The translations under genes and the position numbers were made by a program. This document shows, piece after piece, positions 1 through 8,420 of a stretch of 64,000 bases of DNA (the stretch's first letter is position 1; every line of letters starts with the position of its first letter). Source of the DNA: Tenacibaculum pacificus (GTDB taxonomy: Bacteria > Bacteroidota > Bacteroidia > Flavobacteriales > Flavobacteriaceae); the NCBI RefSeq assembly GCF_027941775.1, contig NZ_CP115917.1:2337001-2401000 (forward strand), read 5' to 3'. Below the pieces are notes generated by a model. It saw nothing but the letters and a program-made list of their open reading frames with translations. It was not told the origin of the DNA and did not search any database.

Positions 1-184
1 ATCATAAGATAGGACACATGTGGATATGTGATGGTTATGAAAAAATTAATGATACTACATATAATTTACACAATTGAACTGGGGATGGGGAGGTTCTAGT
101 AATGGTTGGTTTAGTTCAACTAATTTCACAAAAATTGCTGGATACAATTTGAATTATCAATTAAAAATGATAACGAAATATTAA
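1..184 (+). pseudogene. C10 (streptopain-like) cysteine protease, frameshifted 3' fragment
   Basis: This is the last part of a C10-family protease that begins before the window. One frame (from base 3) reads GHMWICDGY, which matches the active-site His motif of streptopain-like enzymes (GGHAFVIDG type). The downstream frame (from base 77) reads NWGWGGSSNGWF, the conserved Trp-containing loop that normally follows a short beta-hairpin later. A TGA at 75-77 separates the two, so one base is missing or two are extra between LHN and NWGWGG. The reading frame then ends at the TAA at 182-184. Family members are secreted proteases, usually with a propeptide; none of that part is visible here. Whether the break is real or a sequencing error cannot be decided from the sequence. 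Confidence 0.7.
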
Positions 185-189
185 ACTAT

Positions 190-217
190 AAAAGCAGTGA
201 TTTTTATCACTGCTTTT
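190..217. terminator. bidirectional terminator between C10 remnant and mnmD
   Basis: AAAAGCAGTGA and TCACTGCTTTT form a perfect stem with a 6-nt loop. A and T runs on both sides let it serve the plus-strand protease fragment and the converging mnmD gene. Confidence 0.7.
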
Positions 218-240
218 ATTAAATTTAACAAAACTCTATC

Positions 241-912
241 TTAAATATTTTTAATACCACGTAACATTTCTCTTTTTCCTGGAGGACCTGCCAAGCGTTC
301 AACTATAAATCCAACGGCTTGCATCGCACGTCGTACACTACCTTTTGCACAATAAGTGACCAAAATTCCGTTTTCTTTTAAAGCTTCAAACATACTTTTA
401 AAAATTGCTTCCGTCCATAAATCAGGTTGATGTTCTGCTGCAAAAGCATCAAAATAAACTAAATCAAACTGTTCTTTATCATCAATATCTTTAAAAAATT
501 GTTGACGCTTAGTTAAACTAAAATCAGGTGTAATTTCATTTTTTTTATCCCAAGAAAAATCATGCATATTATCAAAAATAGCTTGATGTTTTACAGCATT
601 TAATTCTGCTACGTAATTTAGTTTTTTAACCTCCTCATTTATTACAGGATACGCTTCTACTCCAACATAATTAATCTTTTTAATACTTTCAGACTCTCTT
701 TCTAAAAAAGTAATAAAACAGTTTAAACCAGTACCAAAACCTATTTCTAAAATTGAAATTTCTGGTTTTGTTTGCAATGCTAATCCGCTTTTTATGAAAA
801 CGTGATATGCTTCTTGAATAGCTCCATGCTTAGAATGATATTGCTCATTCCAATCAGGTAAATGGATAGTTGTTGAACCATCAGACGTAATAATTATTTC
901 TCTTTTGATAAT
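241..912 (-). CDS. mnmD: tRNA (mnm5s2U34) methyltransferase, non-AUG start
   Basis: This is the stand-alone SAM-dependent methyltransferase of the MnmC/DUF752 family, which makes 5-methylaminomethyl-2-thiouridine at the wobble position of tRNAs. The SAM-binding loop reads ILEIGFGTGLN and the C-terminus has the family signature GPPGKREMLRG. The clear homology extends upstream of the first TTG (at 777) through HLPDWNEQYHSKHGAIQEA to KREIIITSDG, so TTG is not the true start. No ATG, GTG or TTG occurs between that region and the in-frame TAA at 943-945. The start is therefore probably ATC (907-909) or ATT (910-912), near-cognate codons; I give the ATT. The gene is divergent from ilvE and converges on the C10 remnant. 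Product identity is secure; the start codon is inferred. Confidence 0.85.
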   Translation of the reverse strand: MIKREIIITSDGSTTIHLPDWNEQYHSKHGAIQEAYHVFIKSGLALQTKPEISILEIGFGTGLNCFITFLERESESIKKINYVGVEAYPVINEEVKKLNYVAELNAVKHQAIFDNMHDFSWDKKNEITPDFSLTKRQQFFKDIDDKEQFDLVYFDAFAAEHQPDLWTEAIFKSMFEALKENGILVTYCAKGSVRRAMQAVGFIVERLAGPPGKREMLRGIKNI

Positions 913-1046
913 AAAAAATTTTATTTTATGAATACACCTTCGTTAAAAAGAGATGCTATTTATCTTTGTTAAGATATTAAAAAATGACTCTTAAAAAAAT
1001 AATGGTGTCAAATATATGTTATTTTTAATAATGTCATTTCTGTTTA

Positions 1047-1078
1047 TTGTTAAATGACATACTATTTTTGTATTTTTG
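1047..1078 (+). promoter_or_regulatory. putative ilvE promoter
   Basis: TTG at 1047-1049 and TATTTTTG at 1071-1078 are spaced by 21 nt and fit the Bacteroidetes TTG/TAnnTTTG pattern. A second TATTTTTG lies at 1063-1070, so the exact -7 box is uncertain. Confidence 0.4.
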
Positions 1079-1102
1079 CCTTCATAAACACATACCTTTT
1101 TT

Positions 1103-2158
1103 ATGAAATCTAATATTCGCGTTGAACTTGTAGAAAAATCAAAGATTGATACAGTAGACTTTAACAACTTAACATTTGGAAGTATCTTTTCAGATCACAT
1201 GTTTGTCTGTGATTATATTGACGGAAAATGGAGCAATCCTTCTATTCAACCTTATGCAGAAATTTCATTAAATCCTTCTGCAAAAATATTCCATTACGGA
1301 CAATCTATTTTTGAAGGAATGAAAGCATATAAAGATGATAATGATAATACATTATTATTTCGTCCTTTAGATAATTGTAAGCGTTTAAATAAATCTGCGG
1401 AACGTTTGGTAATACCTCAAATTCCAGAAGATTTGTTTATGGATGGTTTAGAAAAATTATTAGAAATTGACAACAAATGGATTCCTACTAAAGAAGGAAG
1501 CTCATTATATATTCGTCCTTTTATATTTGCTTCAGGAGAAGGTTTTCATGCATCTCCTGCTGATTCTTATAAATTAATTATTTGTGCTGCTCCTTCTGGT
1601 GCGTACTTTTCGGGAGATATAAAAGTTTTAATTGAAGAAAAATATGCTCGTGCTGCAAATGGTGGTGTTGGTTTTGCAAAAGCTGGAGGAAACTATGCTG
1701 CTCAGTTTTATCCAACAAAATTAGCTACTGACAAAGGATATCAGCAAGTTATTTGGACTGATGATAATACTCATGAGTATATTGAAGAAGCTGGTGCAAT
1801 GAATATTTTTATCAGAATTAACGATACTTTAATTACAAGTCCTACTAGTGATAGAATTTTAGATGGTATTACTCGTAAAAGTATTCTTCAAATTGCAGAG
1901 GATAAAAATATTCCTGTAGAAGTTCGTCAAATTACAGTTAGTGAAGTTGTAGAAGCATCTAAAAATGGTTCATTAAAAGAAATGTTTGGTGCAGGAACAG
2001 CAGCTGTTATTTCACCTATTTCTGGTTTTGGATATAAAAATGAAGATTACGAATTACCTAAAATAACTGACGGGTATGCAACTAGCTTAAAAAAATATAT
2101 TACAGATATACAAACAAATAAAGTAGAAGATCCTTACGGTTGGAGAGTTCAACTTTAA
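1103..2158 (+). CDS. ilvE: branched-chain amino acid aminotransferase
   Basis: This is a fold-type IV PLP enzyme of 351 residues that performs the last step of valine, leucine and isoleucine synthesis, exchanging amino groups between branched 2-oxo acids and glutamate. The PLP lysine is expected at K193 in GVGFAKAGGNYAA, the class IV signature, and EEAGAMNIF is the typical cofactor-phosphate region further on. The N-terminal HYGQSIFEGMKAY stretch is also diagnostic. The start follows a short A-rich leader, and the gene stands alone with its own terminator. Length and motifs are normal for the family, and I see nothing odd in it. Confidence 0.95.
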   Translation: MKSNIRVELVEKSKIDTVDFNNLTFGSIFSDHMFVCDYIDGKWSNPSIQPYAEISLNPSAKIFHYGQSIFEGMKAYKDDNDNTLLFRPLDNCKRLNKSAERLVIPQIPEDLFMDGLEKLLEIDNKWIPTKEGSSLYIRPFIFASGEGFHASPADSYKLIICAAPSGAYFSGDIKVLIEEKYARAANGGVGFAKAGGNYAAQFYPTKLATDKGYQQVIWTDDNTHEYIEEAGAMNIFIRINDTLITSPTSDRILDGITRKSILQIAEDKNIPVEVRQITVSEVVEASKNGSLKEMFGAGTAAVISPISGFGYKNEDYELPKITDGYATSLKKYITDIQTNKVEDPYGWRVQL

Positions 2159-2175
2159 TACAAAATATTTTAAAT

Positions 2176-2210
2176 AAAAAAAGCATCAAGTTTTACTTGG
2201 TGCTTTTTTT
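2176..2210 (+). terminator. ilvE terminator
   Basis: AAGCATCAAG and CTTGGTGCTT form a stem with one G-U pair, followed by T7. Confidence 0.75.
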
Positions 2211-2290
2211 ATTTCATTATTAAATCAGCCAAATAAAAAAGACTATATTAGTATTATCAACTTTATTTTTAAAAAAATCTCTGAAAAAGA

Positions 2291-3124
2291 ATGAAAAATA
2301 TCCTCCTAATATTGTTGTCTATTATAGTAGGTACAGCTTTATCGTTGTTTACCTTAAATAGCTTTTTAGGTACAACTACCAAAAATGACAATCCAGAAAA
2401 AGTTGAAGATGAAAATACAACAGCTACAAAAACAATAGTTAACACAACTAATATGCAAGATAGTTATGATAACTGGAATGTCTATATGAAAGAAAACATC
2501 GACTTAATGTCTACCTTTAATCCTATTGATAACGAAGGAACTTCAATCGAAAAAGGAATGTTTTTGACATTATTACGAACAGGTGCTTATGTTGTTGTTA
2601 AACCTGAAAAAGAAGAAATTCTAGAATATAAATTGACCACTATTAAAGAACCTGTTAATGAAAAAATAAAAAAAGCTATTATTAGAAAAGCTCATATGGC
2701 ACATCAATATTTTAAAATGGAAGGTAAAAAATTACCTAAATATGATTTTATTGATTTAGAAGGAAAATCACATAATAAAGCTGTTAGTAAAGGAAACATA
2801 ACCGTTTTAAAATCGTGGTTTATTAACTGTAAAGTTTGTGTAGAAGAGTTTCCTAAACTAAATGATTTAGTAGATATCTATAAAGATAAAGATATTCAAT
2901 TTATTAGTTTAGCTTTTAATGAAAAAGATAAATTGAAAAAATTCTTAAAAAAGAAACCTTTTAAATATGTTACAATTCCTGATCAAAAAAGATATATGTC
3001 TAAAGAATTAAAAGTAAAACAATATCCAACACATATTATTATAAATTCCGATGGTGTTATTCTTAAAATGGTTAATAATGTAAATACGTTAACATCAGAA
3101 TTAGAACGCATTTTTGAAGAATAA
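2291..3124 (+). CDS. membrane-anchored TlpA-like thioredoxin-fold protein
   Basis: This 277-residue protein has an N-terminal hydrophobic segment (residues 4-27) without a lipobox cysteine, so it is probably anchored in the inner membrane facing the periplasm. Residues 30-145 form a low-complexity linker and a domain I do not recognise. From about residue 150 there is a thioredoxin-like domain of the TlpA/AhpC-TSA type, with the motif NCKVC giving a CxxC at C180 and C183 and the cis-Pro segment KQYPTHIII near residue 240. Such proteins usually reduce periplasmic disulfides, for instance in cytochrome maturation, but no partner is encoded nearby. It is a single gene with its own terminator. 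The redoxin assignment is firm, the substrate unknown. Confidence 0.75.
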   Translation: MKNILLILLSIIVGTALSLFTLNSFLGTTTKNDNPEKVEDENTTATKTIVNTTNMQDSYDNWNVYMKENIDLMSTFNPIDNEGTSIEKGMFLTLLRTGAYVVVKPEKEEILEYKLTTIKEPVNEKIKKAIIRKAHMAHQYFKMEGKKLPKYDFIDLEGKSHNKAVSKGNITVLKSWFINCKVCVEEFPKLNDLVDIYKDKDIQFISLAFNEKDKLKKFLKKKPFKYVTIPDQKRYMSKELKVKQYPTHIIINSDGVILKMVNNVNTLTSELERIFEE

Positions 3125-3130
3125 TTTCAC

Positions 3131-3164
3131 AAAAAACCTTCTGATAATTCAGAAGGTTTTTTTA
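3131..3164. terminator. bidirectional terminator
   Basis: ACCTTCTGA and TCAGAAGGT form a stem flanked by A and T runs, between two converging genes. Confidence 0.75.
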
Positions 3165-3172
3165 TTCTGATA

Positions 3173-3556
3173 CTATTTTAAAATTTCTTTGATGTTTGGT
3201 TTAAAATAATTAGGTCCTTTTAAAACCTTACCATCTTCACGATAAATAGGTTTTCCATCTTCACCTAATTTACTCATATTACTACGTTGAATTTCATTAA
3301 ATACTTCTTCTATTTTATCTTGCATTCCGTGTTCAATAATAGTTCCGCATAAAATATATAACATATCGCCTAAAGCATCAGCAACCTCAACCAAATCGTT
3401 GTTTTTAGCAGCTTCTAAATACTCTTCATTTTCTTCTTTCATCAACTCAAAACGCAATTTTTTTCTATCCTCAGAAATAGCAATAGTTGGTTTATTTTGA
3501 ATATTTATTTTAAATGCTTCGTGAAATTCTTGTACTGATTTTATTTTATGTTTCAT
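3173..3556 (-). CDS. MazG-like nucleoside triphosphate pyrophosphohydrolase
   Basis: This is a 127-residue all-alpha NTP pyrophosphatase of the MazG/phosphoribosyl-ATP pyrophosphohydrolase superfamily. The metal-binding helices are visible as KEENEEYLEA and EVADALGDMLY (residues about 40-68), which correspond to the ExxE and ExxD motifs that hold Mg2+. Family members hydrolyse NTPs or non-canonical nucleotides to the monophosphate and PPi. The C-terminal segment with GPNYFKPNI is typical of the small phage- and bacterium-encoded subgroup. It converges on the redoxin gene and shares its terminator. It is not HisE, since no histidine genes are nearby, but the true substrate cannot be told from the sequence. 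Confidence 0.8.
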   Translation of the reverse strand: MKHKIKSVQEFHEAFKINIQNKPTIAISEDRKKLRFELMKEENEEYLEAAKNNDLVEVADALGDMLYILCGTIIEHGMQDKIEEVFNEIQRSNMSKLGEDGKPIYREDGKVLKGPNYFKPNIKEILK

Positions 3557-3649
3557 TTTTATATGATTTTTTACCTAATTTTTTATTCTTTAAAATAAAC
3601 ATCAAAAAACAATTACCTGTTTAGCTATCTTCATTATAAAATCATTCTT

Positions 3650-3657
3650 TAACTTTG
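3650..3657 (+). promoter_or_regulatory. putative -7 box of the small membrane protein gene
   Basis: TAACTTTG matches TAnnTTTG. It overlaps the TTG at 3655, which argues that the real start is the ATG at 3673. I see no clear -33 TTG. Confidence 0.45.
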
Positions 3658-3672
3658 CCGAAAATACAATTT

Positions 3673-3888
3673 ATGTTTATTCCTTTTGCAACTATAGAAT
3701 TTACCACAGGAAGAATTATTTTTTCATGTTTATTTGCCTTTTTTTTTATTATAGCTATGTTTTATAGCTATATAAAAGATGCTAAAAATAATAAGAAATA
3801 TTATAAAAATACGGCTTTATTTGTAGCTATAGGTCTTGTAACTGCTATTGCTTTATTATTTCTTGCAAAATATTTAATTAAAGGTTAA
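3673..3888 (+). CDS. small two-helix membrane protein, unknown function
   Basis: I do not recognise this 71-residue protein. It has two hydrophobic segments (about residues 10-32 and 46-67) separated by a basic loop with DAKNNKKYYKN, so both ends probably lie on the same side of the membrane. I chose the ATG at 3673 rather than the TTG at 3655 because the TTG is part of a promoter box. Its stop codon overlaps the stop codon of the opposing Kir channel gene by 4 bp, so the two transcripts must converge. No functional link to the channel is implied by this. Confidence 0.6.
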   Translation: MFIPFATIEFTTGRIIFSCLFAFFFIIAMFYSYIKDAKNNKKYYKNTALFVAIGLVTAIALLFLAKYLIKG

Positions 3889-4808
3889 TTCATTTTTTCT
3901 ACTTCACTTAATTTTTCATGATTTAAAATAGTAAATCCTTCTTTATCAAAATGAGAAGAAGGAACATACTTTTTGTTTATTTCTAAATCTGAAAAACTAT
4001 AAGAAGTTGCTTGATATACATGTTGCCCAAAAGACTCTTCATGATATTTAAGTAAAATATATACTTGAGCATCCATTTTTGCTATTTCTTGTTTTGTATA
4101 TTTATATAACGGACTTTCTGTATCAATTTCATGAACAACCGTCCAAACGGTTGGCAAATACATTATATTATCTCGTTCTAATTTTAATTCGTGAAATTCT
4201 CTTTGATAATTTCCTGCTGCATTTTTTTCATTTAAAACTAAAGTGACTTTTATTTCAGGCTCAATCATAACTGTTTTTCTGTTATTTATTAATCGAAACA
4301 TTAAAGCACTATGATTTTTAAAATCTCTTAATAATAAATTTTCACTAAAACGAATAGCCGCTTTTGGTTTTGCAAATCGTCCATATAATAAACCTGTTAT
4401 AAATGAGAATGATAACAAACCTAACATTGCTTCAAAAGCAGCGATTAAATTTGCTGTAATTCCTTTGGGAGCAATACCTCCATAACCTACGGTTGTTAAT
4501 GTTTGAGCACTAAAGAAGAATCCATTTAAAAAATCTCTAAAAAAACTTCCTTTCGATGGTGTTATTTGTTCAATACCAATTGAAGTATATAAAAGTCCGA
4601 AAATAATATTTAAAAAAGTATAGCTAATAAAAACTACAAGGAAAAATTTACCCCAAGACATTTCTACAAAATAAGTATACAAATCATCAATATTAAAATT
4701 TTTATTGATGTGTATTACGTTTGAACTTCCGTCTTTATTAATAAGTCCTCTTTTATTTTCTTGAGAATTATAACCAAACCCAGGGTCTTTTGTTTTTTTC
4801 GCCATCAC
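3885..4808 (-). CDS. inward-rectifier (KirBac-type) potassium channel
   Basis: This 307-residue protein has two membrane helices (about 54-75 and 120-143) flanking a pore loop with the K+ selectivity filter TVGYGG at residues 106-111. It is followed by an immunoglobulin-like cytoplasmic domain of the eukaryotic-Kir type, beginning ENLLLRDFKNHSALMFRLINNR. KirBac channels conduct K+ and are gated by the cytoplasmic domain and lipids. The first two codons are both ATG, so the start could be at 4808 or 4805. The gene stands alone on the minus strand. Selectivity filter and C-terminal domain together make the family secure; gating ligands are not predictable. Confidence 0.9.
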   Translation of the reverse strand: MMAKKTKDPGFGYNSQENKRGLINKDGSSNVIHINKNFNIDDLYTYFVEMSWGKFFLVVFISYTFLNIIFGLLYTSIGIEQITPSKGSFFRDFLNGFFFSAQTLTTVGYGGIAPKGITANLIAAFEAMLGLLSFSFITGLLYGRFAKPKAAIRFSENLLLRDFKNHSALMFRLINNRKTVMIEPEIKVTLVLNEKNAAGNYQREFHELKLERDNIMYLPTVWTVVHEIDTESPLYKYTKQEIAKMDAQVYILLKYHEESFGQHVYQATSYSFSDLEINKKYVPSSHFDKEGFTILNHEKLSEVEKMN

Positions 4809-4874
4809 CTTTTCTTTTTTTTTGATAAAAAATAAGCACCTTTTTATCTATTTATTTTTCTGATACTTGATTCG

Positions 4875-5432
4875 TTAATTTTCATATCTAAAACAATCGG
4901 TTGTATGATCATTAACCATACCTATTGCCTGCATATATGCGTATATTATAGTTGATCCAACGAACTTAAATCCTCGTTTTTTTAAATCTTTAGATATAAC
5001 ATCAGATAAAATAGTAGTCGCAGGAACATCTTCTTTTTTATCAAAAGTATTATTTATTGGTTTTCCATCAACAAAGCTCCATATATAATCAGAAAAAGAG
5101 CCAAATTCTTTTTGAATATCCATAAAAAATTTTGCATTAGAAATTGCCGACTTAATTTTTAATTTATGCCTTATAATTCCTGAATTCTGAAGTAATTCTT
5201 CATATTTATCATCATTATAAACAGCTATTTTCTGATAATCAAAATCATCAAAAGCTTGCCTAAAATTTTCTCGTTTTTTCAATATTGTTATCCAACTTAA
5301 ACCTGCTTGAAAAGTTTCTAAAATTAAAAACTCAAATAGAATTACATCATTATATACTGGAACTCCCCATTCGGTATCATGATATTCAATATACAAGGGA
5401 TCATCACTTACCCAAAAACATCTTTTCATCAT
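4875..5432 (-). CDS. tag: DNA-3-methyladenine glycosylase I
   Basis: This is a constitutive base-excision repair enzyme that removes 3-methyladenine from alkylated DNA. The zinc ligands known from the E. coli enzyme are all present: C5 and H18 near the N-terminus (KRCFWV and EYHDTEWG) and H176 and C180 near the end (DHTTDCFRY). The central segment FQAGLSWITILKKRENFR is the family hallmark. At 185 residues the length is normal. The start is the first of two adjacent ATG codons. A TAAATTTG box on the minus strand at 5501-5494 is a possible promoter. Confidence 0.95.
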   Translation of the reverse strand: MMKRCFWVSDDPLYIEYHDTEWGVPVYNDVILFEFLILETFQAGLSWITILKKRENFRQAFDDFDYQKIAVYNDDKYEELLQNSGIIRHKLKIKSAISNAKFFMDIQKEFGSFSDYIWSFVDGKPINNTFDKKEDVPATTILSDVISKDLKKRGFKFVGSTIIYAYMQAIGMVNDHTTDCFRYEN

Positions 5433-5734
5433 TTTTAACTATTTAAAGATTAAAACTAGTGTTAAATATCAATAAAAAATAAAATAATTTACACAAATTT
5501 ATCAGTATGGATTTTATCTATTATGAAATTTATAAAATATAATTCCCTATTTATTATTCTTACTGTTACATTTTATACTCACAAAATTTTACTTTAAATG
5601 ATAAAAAATAATACAACTACTAAAGAAGCTATCATTATTAATATTGATTTTAAGAACTAATTAGAATGACTTTACGCTAATATTTAAAGCTTGGTGTAAA
5701 TCTGTATATTTGCTAAAAAAATAATCGCATTAAT
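5433..5734. other. intergenic region tag-sppA
   Basis: These 302 bases carry divergent promoters and no gene I can support. A 24-codon ATG frame at 5523 looks like a signal-peptide start; a shift of one base would continue it as SQNFTLNDKK. It may be debris of a secreted protein gene. Confidence 0.4.
5705..5712 (+). promoter_or_regulatory. putative -7 box of sppA
   Basis: TATATTTG lies 22 nt before the ATG. A TTG at 5691 is too close to be the standard -33 element. Confidence 0.45.
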
Positions 5735-7480
5735 ATGAACTTTTTACGAAACTTATTAGCATCCATTTTTGGTTTTTTTATAGCCATCTTTTTAATATTT
5801 CTATTTTTTATAGCTATAGCTGCTGTAATGGGATCAGAAGAAGAAATAGTAGTAAAATCAAATTCGGTTTTAGAGTTAGACTTATCTACACCTGTAAAAG
5901 ATTATGCTCCGAAAGAAGATAATCCGTTAGCCGAAATTTTAGAATTAGCCGATGAAAAATTAGCTTTGAATAAGATAATAAATGCTATCGAAAATGCAAA
6001 AACTGATACAAGAATTACAGGAATCAGTATTAAAACAATAGCTGTAAACGCTGGTATTGCACAAACACAAGCAATCAGGAATAAAATTGAAGAATTTAAA
6101 GAAAGTGGAAAATTTGTCTATGCTTATAATGATGTATATACTCAAAAAAACTATTATTTAAGTTCTGTTGCCGATAGTTTATTTTTAAATCCTGTTGGAG
6201 CTATTGATTTTAAAGGATTATCAACAGAAGTTTTATATTATAAAGATTTTGAAGATAAATACGGAATTAAAATGGAAGTGATTCGTCATGGAAAATACAA
6301 AAGTGCTGTAGAACCTTATTTATTAAATGAAATGAGTGATGCTAATCGTGAACAAACAACGTCGCTTTTAAAATCTATTTGGTCTGAAATTACTTCGGAT
6401 GTTTCTAAAAGTAGAAATATTTCTATTGAAAAATTAAATATAATTGCAGATAATGCGAATGGTAGAAATGCCAATCTTTCAAAAGAAAATAATTTAATTG
6501 ATGCCATTATTTATGAAGATCAATACAAAGAAAAATTAGCTTTAAATTCTGATAAAAAAATAAATACCATTTCTATAGGTGATTATATCAAATCAGGAAA
6601 AGGACGAGTTTCTTCATCTGCAAAAAATAAAATTGCGGTTATTTATGCACAAGGAGAAATCAGATATGCCAAAGGAAATGAAGATATTATTGGACAAGAA
6701 GTTACCAACAAAGCAATCCGTAAAGCTAGAAAAGATAAAAATGTGAAAGCAATTGTATTGCGTGTGAATTCTCCTGGTGGAAGTGCTTTAGCTTCAGAAT
6801 TAATTTGGCGTGAATTAGAATTAGCTAAAAAAGAAAAGCCTTTAGTGGTTTCTATGGGAAATTTAGCGGCTTCAGGTGGTTATTATATTGCTTGTAATGC
6901 AGATAAAATTATTGCAGAACCAACAACAATTACAGGTTCTATTGGTGTTTTTGGAGCAATTCCTAACTTTAATAAATTTGCAGATAATATTGGAATTAAT
7001 GCAGAACAAGTATCAACAAATAGCAATCCTAATTATAGTGTTTTTGAACCGATAAACGACAAATTCTATAATGTAACAAAAGAAGGTGTTGAACAGATTT
7101 ATACTGTTTTTGTAAACCGTGTTGCAGCAGGTCGTAACATGACTTTTGAGCAAGTTAACGATGTTGCGCAAGGTAGAGTTTGGACAGGTAAAGAAGCACT
7201 TGAGAAAGGTTTAGTTGATAAACTTGGTAATTTAGATGATGCAATTGCTGTTGCTGCTGAATTAGCCGAAATTGAAAACTATAGAGTTCGTAACTATCCT
7301 GTTTATAAAAAAGATTTAAAAGAAGCTTTAAACTTCTCTCTTTTTGCAAAAGCATCAAAAGTTGATATTTTAAAAGAAGCTTTAGGTAATGAAAATTATC
7401 AGTTATATAACAACATCAATCAGATGAAAAAATTAAAAGGAATTCAAGCTAGAATGCCTTATATTCTTCAGATAAAATAA
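5735..7480 (+). CDS. sppA: signal peptide peptidase SppA, long (67K) form
   Basis: This 581-residue serine protease is anchored by an N-terminal transmembrane helix (residues about 8-33) and degrades cleaved signal peptides in the membrane. It has the two tandem S49 domains of the 67K type. The catalytic dyad is expected at K189 in GKYKSAVEP of the N-terminal domain and S380 in NLAASGGYY of the C-terminal domain, both present. GSIGVFG follows as in other members. The gene has its own promoter box and a strong terminator. Several minus-strand frames inside it are shadows. Confidence 0.95.
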   Translation: MNFLRNLLASIFGFFIAIFLIFLFFIAIAAVMGSEEEIVVKSNSVLELDLSTPVKDYAPKEDNPLAEILELADEKLALNKIINAIENAKTDTRITGISIKTIAVNAGIAQTQAIRNKIEEFKESGKFVYAYNDVYTQKNYYLSSVADSLFLNPVGAIDFKGLSTEVLYYKDFEDKYGIKMEVIRHGKYKSAVEPYLLNEMSDANREQTTSLLKSIWSEITSDVSKSRNISIEKLNIIADNANGRNANLSKENNLIDAIIYEDQYKEKLALNSDKKINTISIGDYIKSGKGRVSSSAKNKIAVIYAQGEIRYAKGNEDIIGQEVTNKAIRKARKDKNVKAIVLRVNSPGGSALASELIWRELELAKKEKPLVVSMGNLAASGGYYIACNADKIIAEPTTITGSIGVFGAIPNFNKFADNIGINAEQVSTNSNPNYSVFEPINDKFYNVTKEGVEQIYTVFVNRVAAGRNMTFEQVNDVAQGRVWTGKEALEKGLVDKLGNLDDAIAVAAELAEIENYRVRNYPVYKKDLKEALNFSLFAKASKVDILKEALGNENYQLYNNINQMKKLKGIQARMPYILQIK

Positions 7481-7499
7481 GTTTCAGTAAACTTCATAA

Positions 7500-7537
7500 A
7501 AAAATCCTTGATGCAATTTGTATCAAGGATTTTTTTT
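7500..7537 (+). terminator. sppA terminator
   Basis: AAAATCCTTGAT and ATCAAGGATTTT form a 12-bp stem with T8; it may also serve the converging lipoprotein gene. Confidence 0.8.
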
Positions 7538-7553
7538 AAGTACTTTTTAAAAA

Positions 7554-8327
7554 TTAGTTATAACTATAAACAACATCAATACTAATAGTTTCATTTTCAT
7601 CGTTTATTGCTGTACCAGTTCCTTTTACAGGATATCCGTCAGCATCATAAGTATAATCGATATTTAAACTCCCTAAAACCTCACTATCAGCATCTTTATA
7701 TACAACTTTTATTAAATTGTTAGTAGGTAATAATTGTCTTGCTTTAATAATCTCTGATGCTTGTGTATTTATTCCAAAATCTAAAGAAACACCATCTAAA
7801 ATTTCAACAAGACCAGCAGATTCTAAAGTAGCAAAATATAAATTTGGCTTATCGTCATAAGTCATTTCTGCAATTTGAGTTTCTACACTATAAGTATTTG
7901 TTTCATAATCATAAACTTTATCACGAAATGCAATTTTACTTGGGTTTTTATTAGCATCGTATGCTAAAACTTCTCCTGTTTCATATACATTATAAGGTGC
8001 TTTATATAATTCTTCTATAGAAAAACTTTCTGAATCCCCCTCATTATTTCCTCCTTTAATAGAAGTTCCATCATTTTTATAATCCATTGAAATAGATTCA
8101 GTCCCTTCTGTTCCTGACATTTTCATCAATTTATTATCAGAATCATAGAAAAAATTAGAAGATAATGACTCTTGAATTTCTACTGGGTTTATAGCTGTAA
8201 TTGATTTTAATGTTTTTTTCTTTACATTTCCATTAATGTCATCAAAATCTTCTGTAGCAGAACTCGTGCAAGCACTCATTAATCCGACTATTAAACCGAT
8301 TGCTAATACATCTTTTAAATTTTTCAT
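7554..8327 (-). CDS. putative lipoprotein, unknown function
   Basis: This 257-residue protein starts with a lipoprotein signal peptide; the lipobox is GLMSAC with the lipidated cysteine at residue 20, followed by an acidic tail (SSATEDFDD) typical of Bacteroidetes surface or outer-membrane lipoproteins. The rest is rich in Tyr, Asp and Thr, with short beta-strand-like repeats such as YTYDADGYPVKG and YDANKNPSKIAF that resemble Bacteroidetes DUF4595-type or YD-like strands. I cannot assign a function. It lies downstream of metK on the same strand, but a terminator separates them, so it is probably transcribed on its own. Confidence 0.65.
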   Translation of the reverse strand: MKNLKDVLAIGLIVGLMSACTSSATEDFDDINGNVKKKTLKSITAINPVEIQESLSSNFFYDSDNKLMKMSGTEGTESISMDYKNDGTSIKGGNNEGDSESFSIEELYKAPYNVYETGEVLAYDANKNPSKIAFRDKVYDYETNTYSVETQIAEMTYDDKPNLYFATLESAGLVEILDGVSLDFGINTQASEIIKARQLLPTNNLIKVVYKDADSEVLGSLNIDYTYDADGYPVKGTGTAINDENETISIDVVYSYN

Positions 8328-8363
8328 AATTTTTCAATTTATTTTGAACGAAAATAAGACATA

Positions 8364-8396
8364 AAAAAATACCTGCAACAAAATTACAGGTATTTT
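8364..8396 (-). terminator. metK terminator
   Basis: AAATACCTG and CAGGTATTT form the stem, and on the minus strand a T7 run follows it. Confidence 0.65.
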
Positions 8397-8420
8397 CTCT
8401 ATATAAAACTCATAATCAAT

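Noticed and set aside
5523..5660. Small secreted-protein gene in the tag-sppA gap
   Set aside because: Only a 24-codon frame with a possible signal peptide is present; the continuation needs a frameshift and stops soon.
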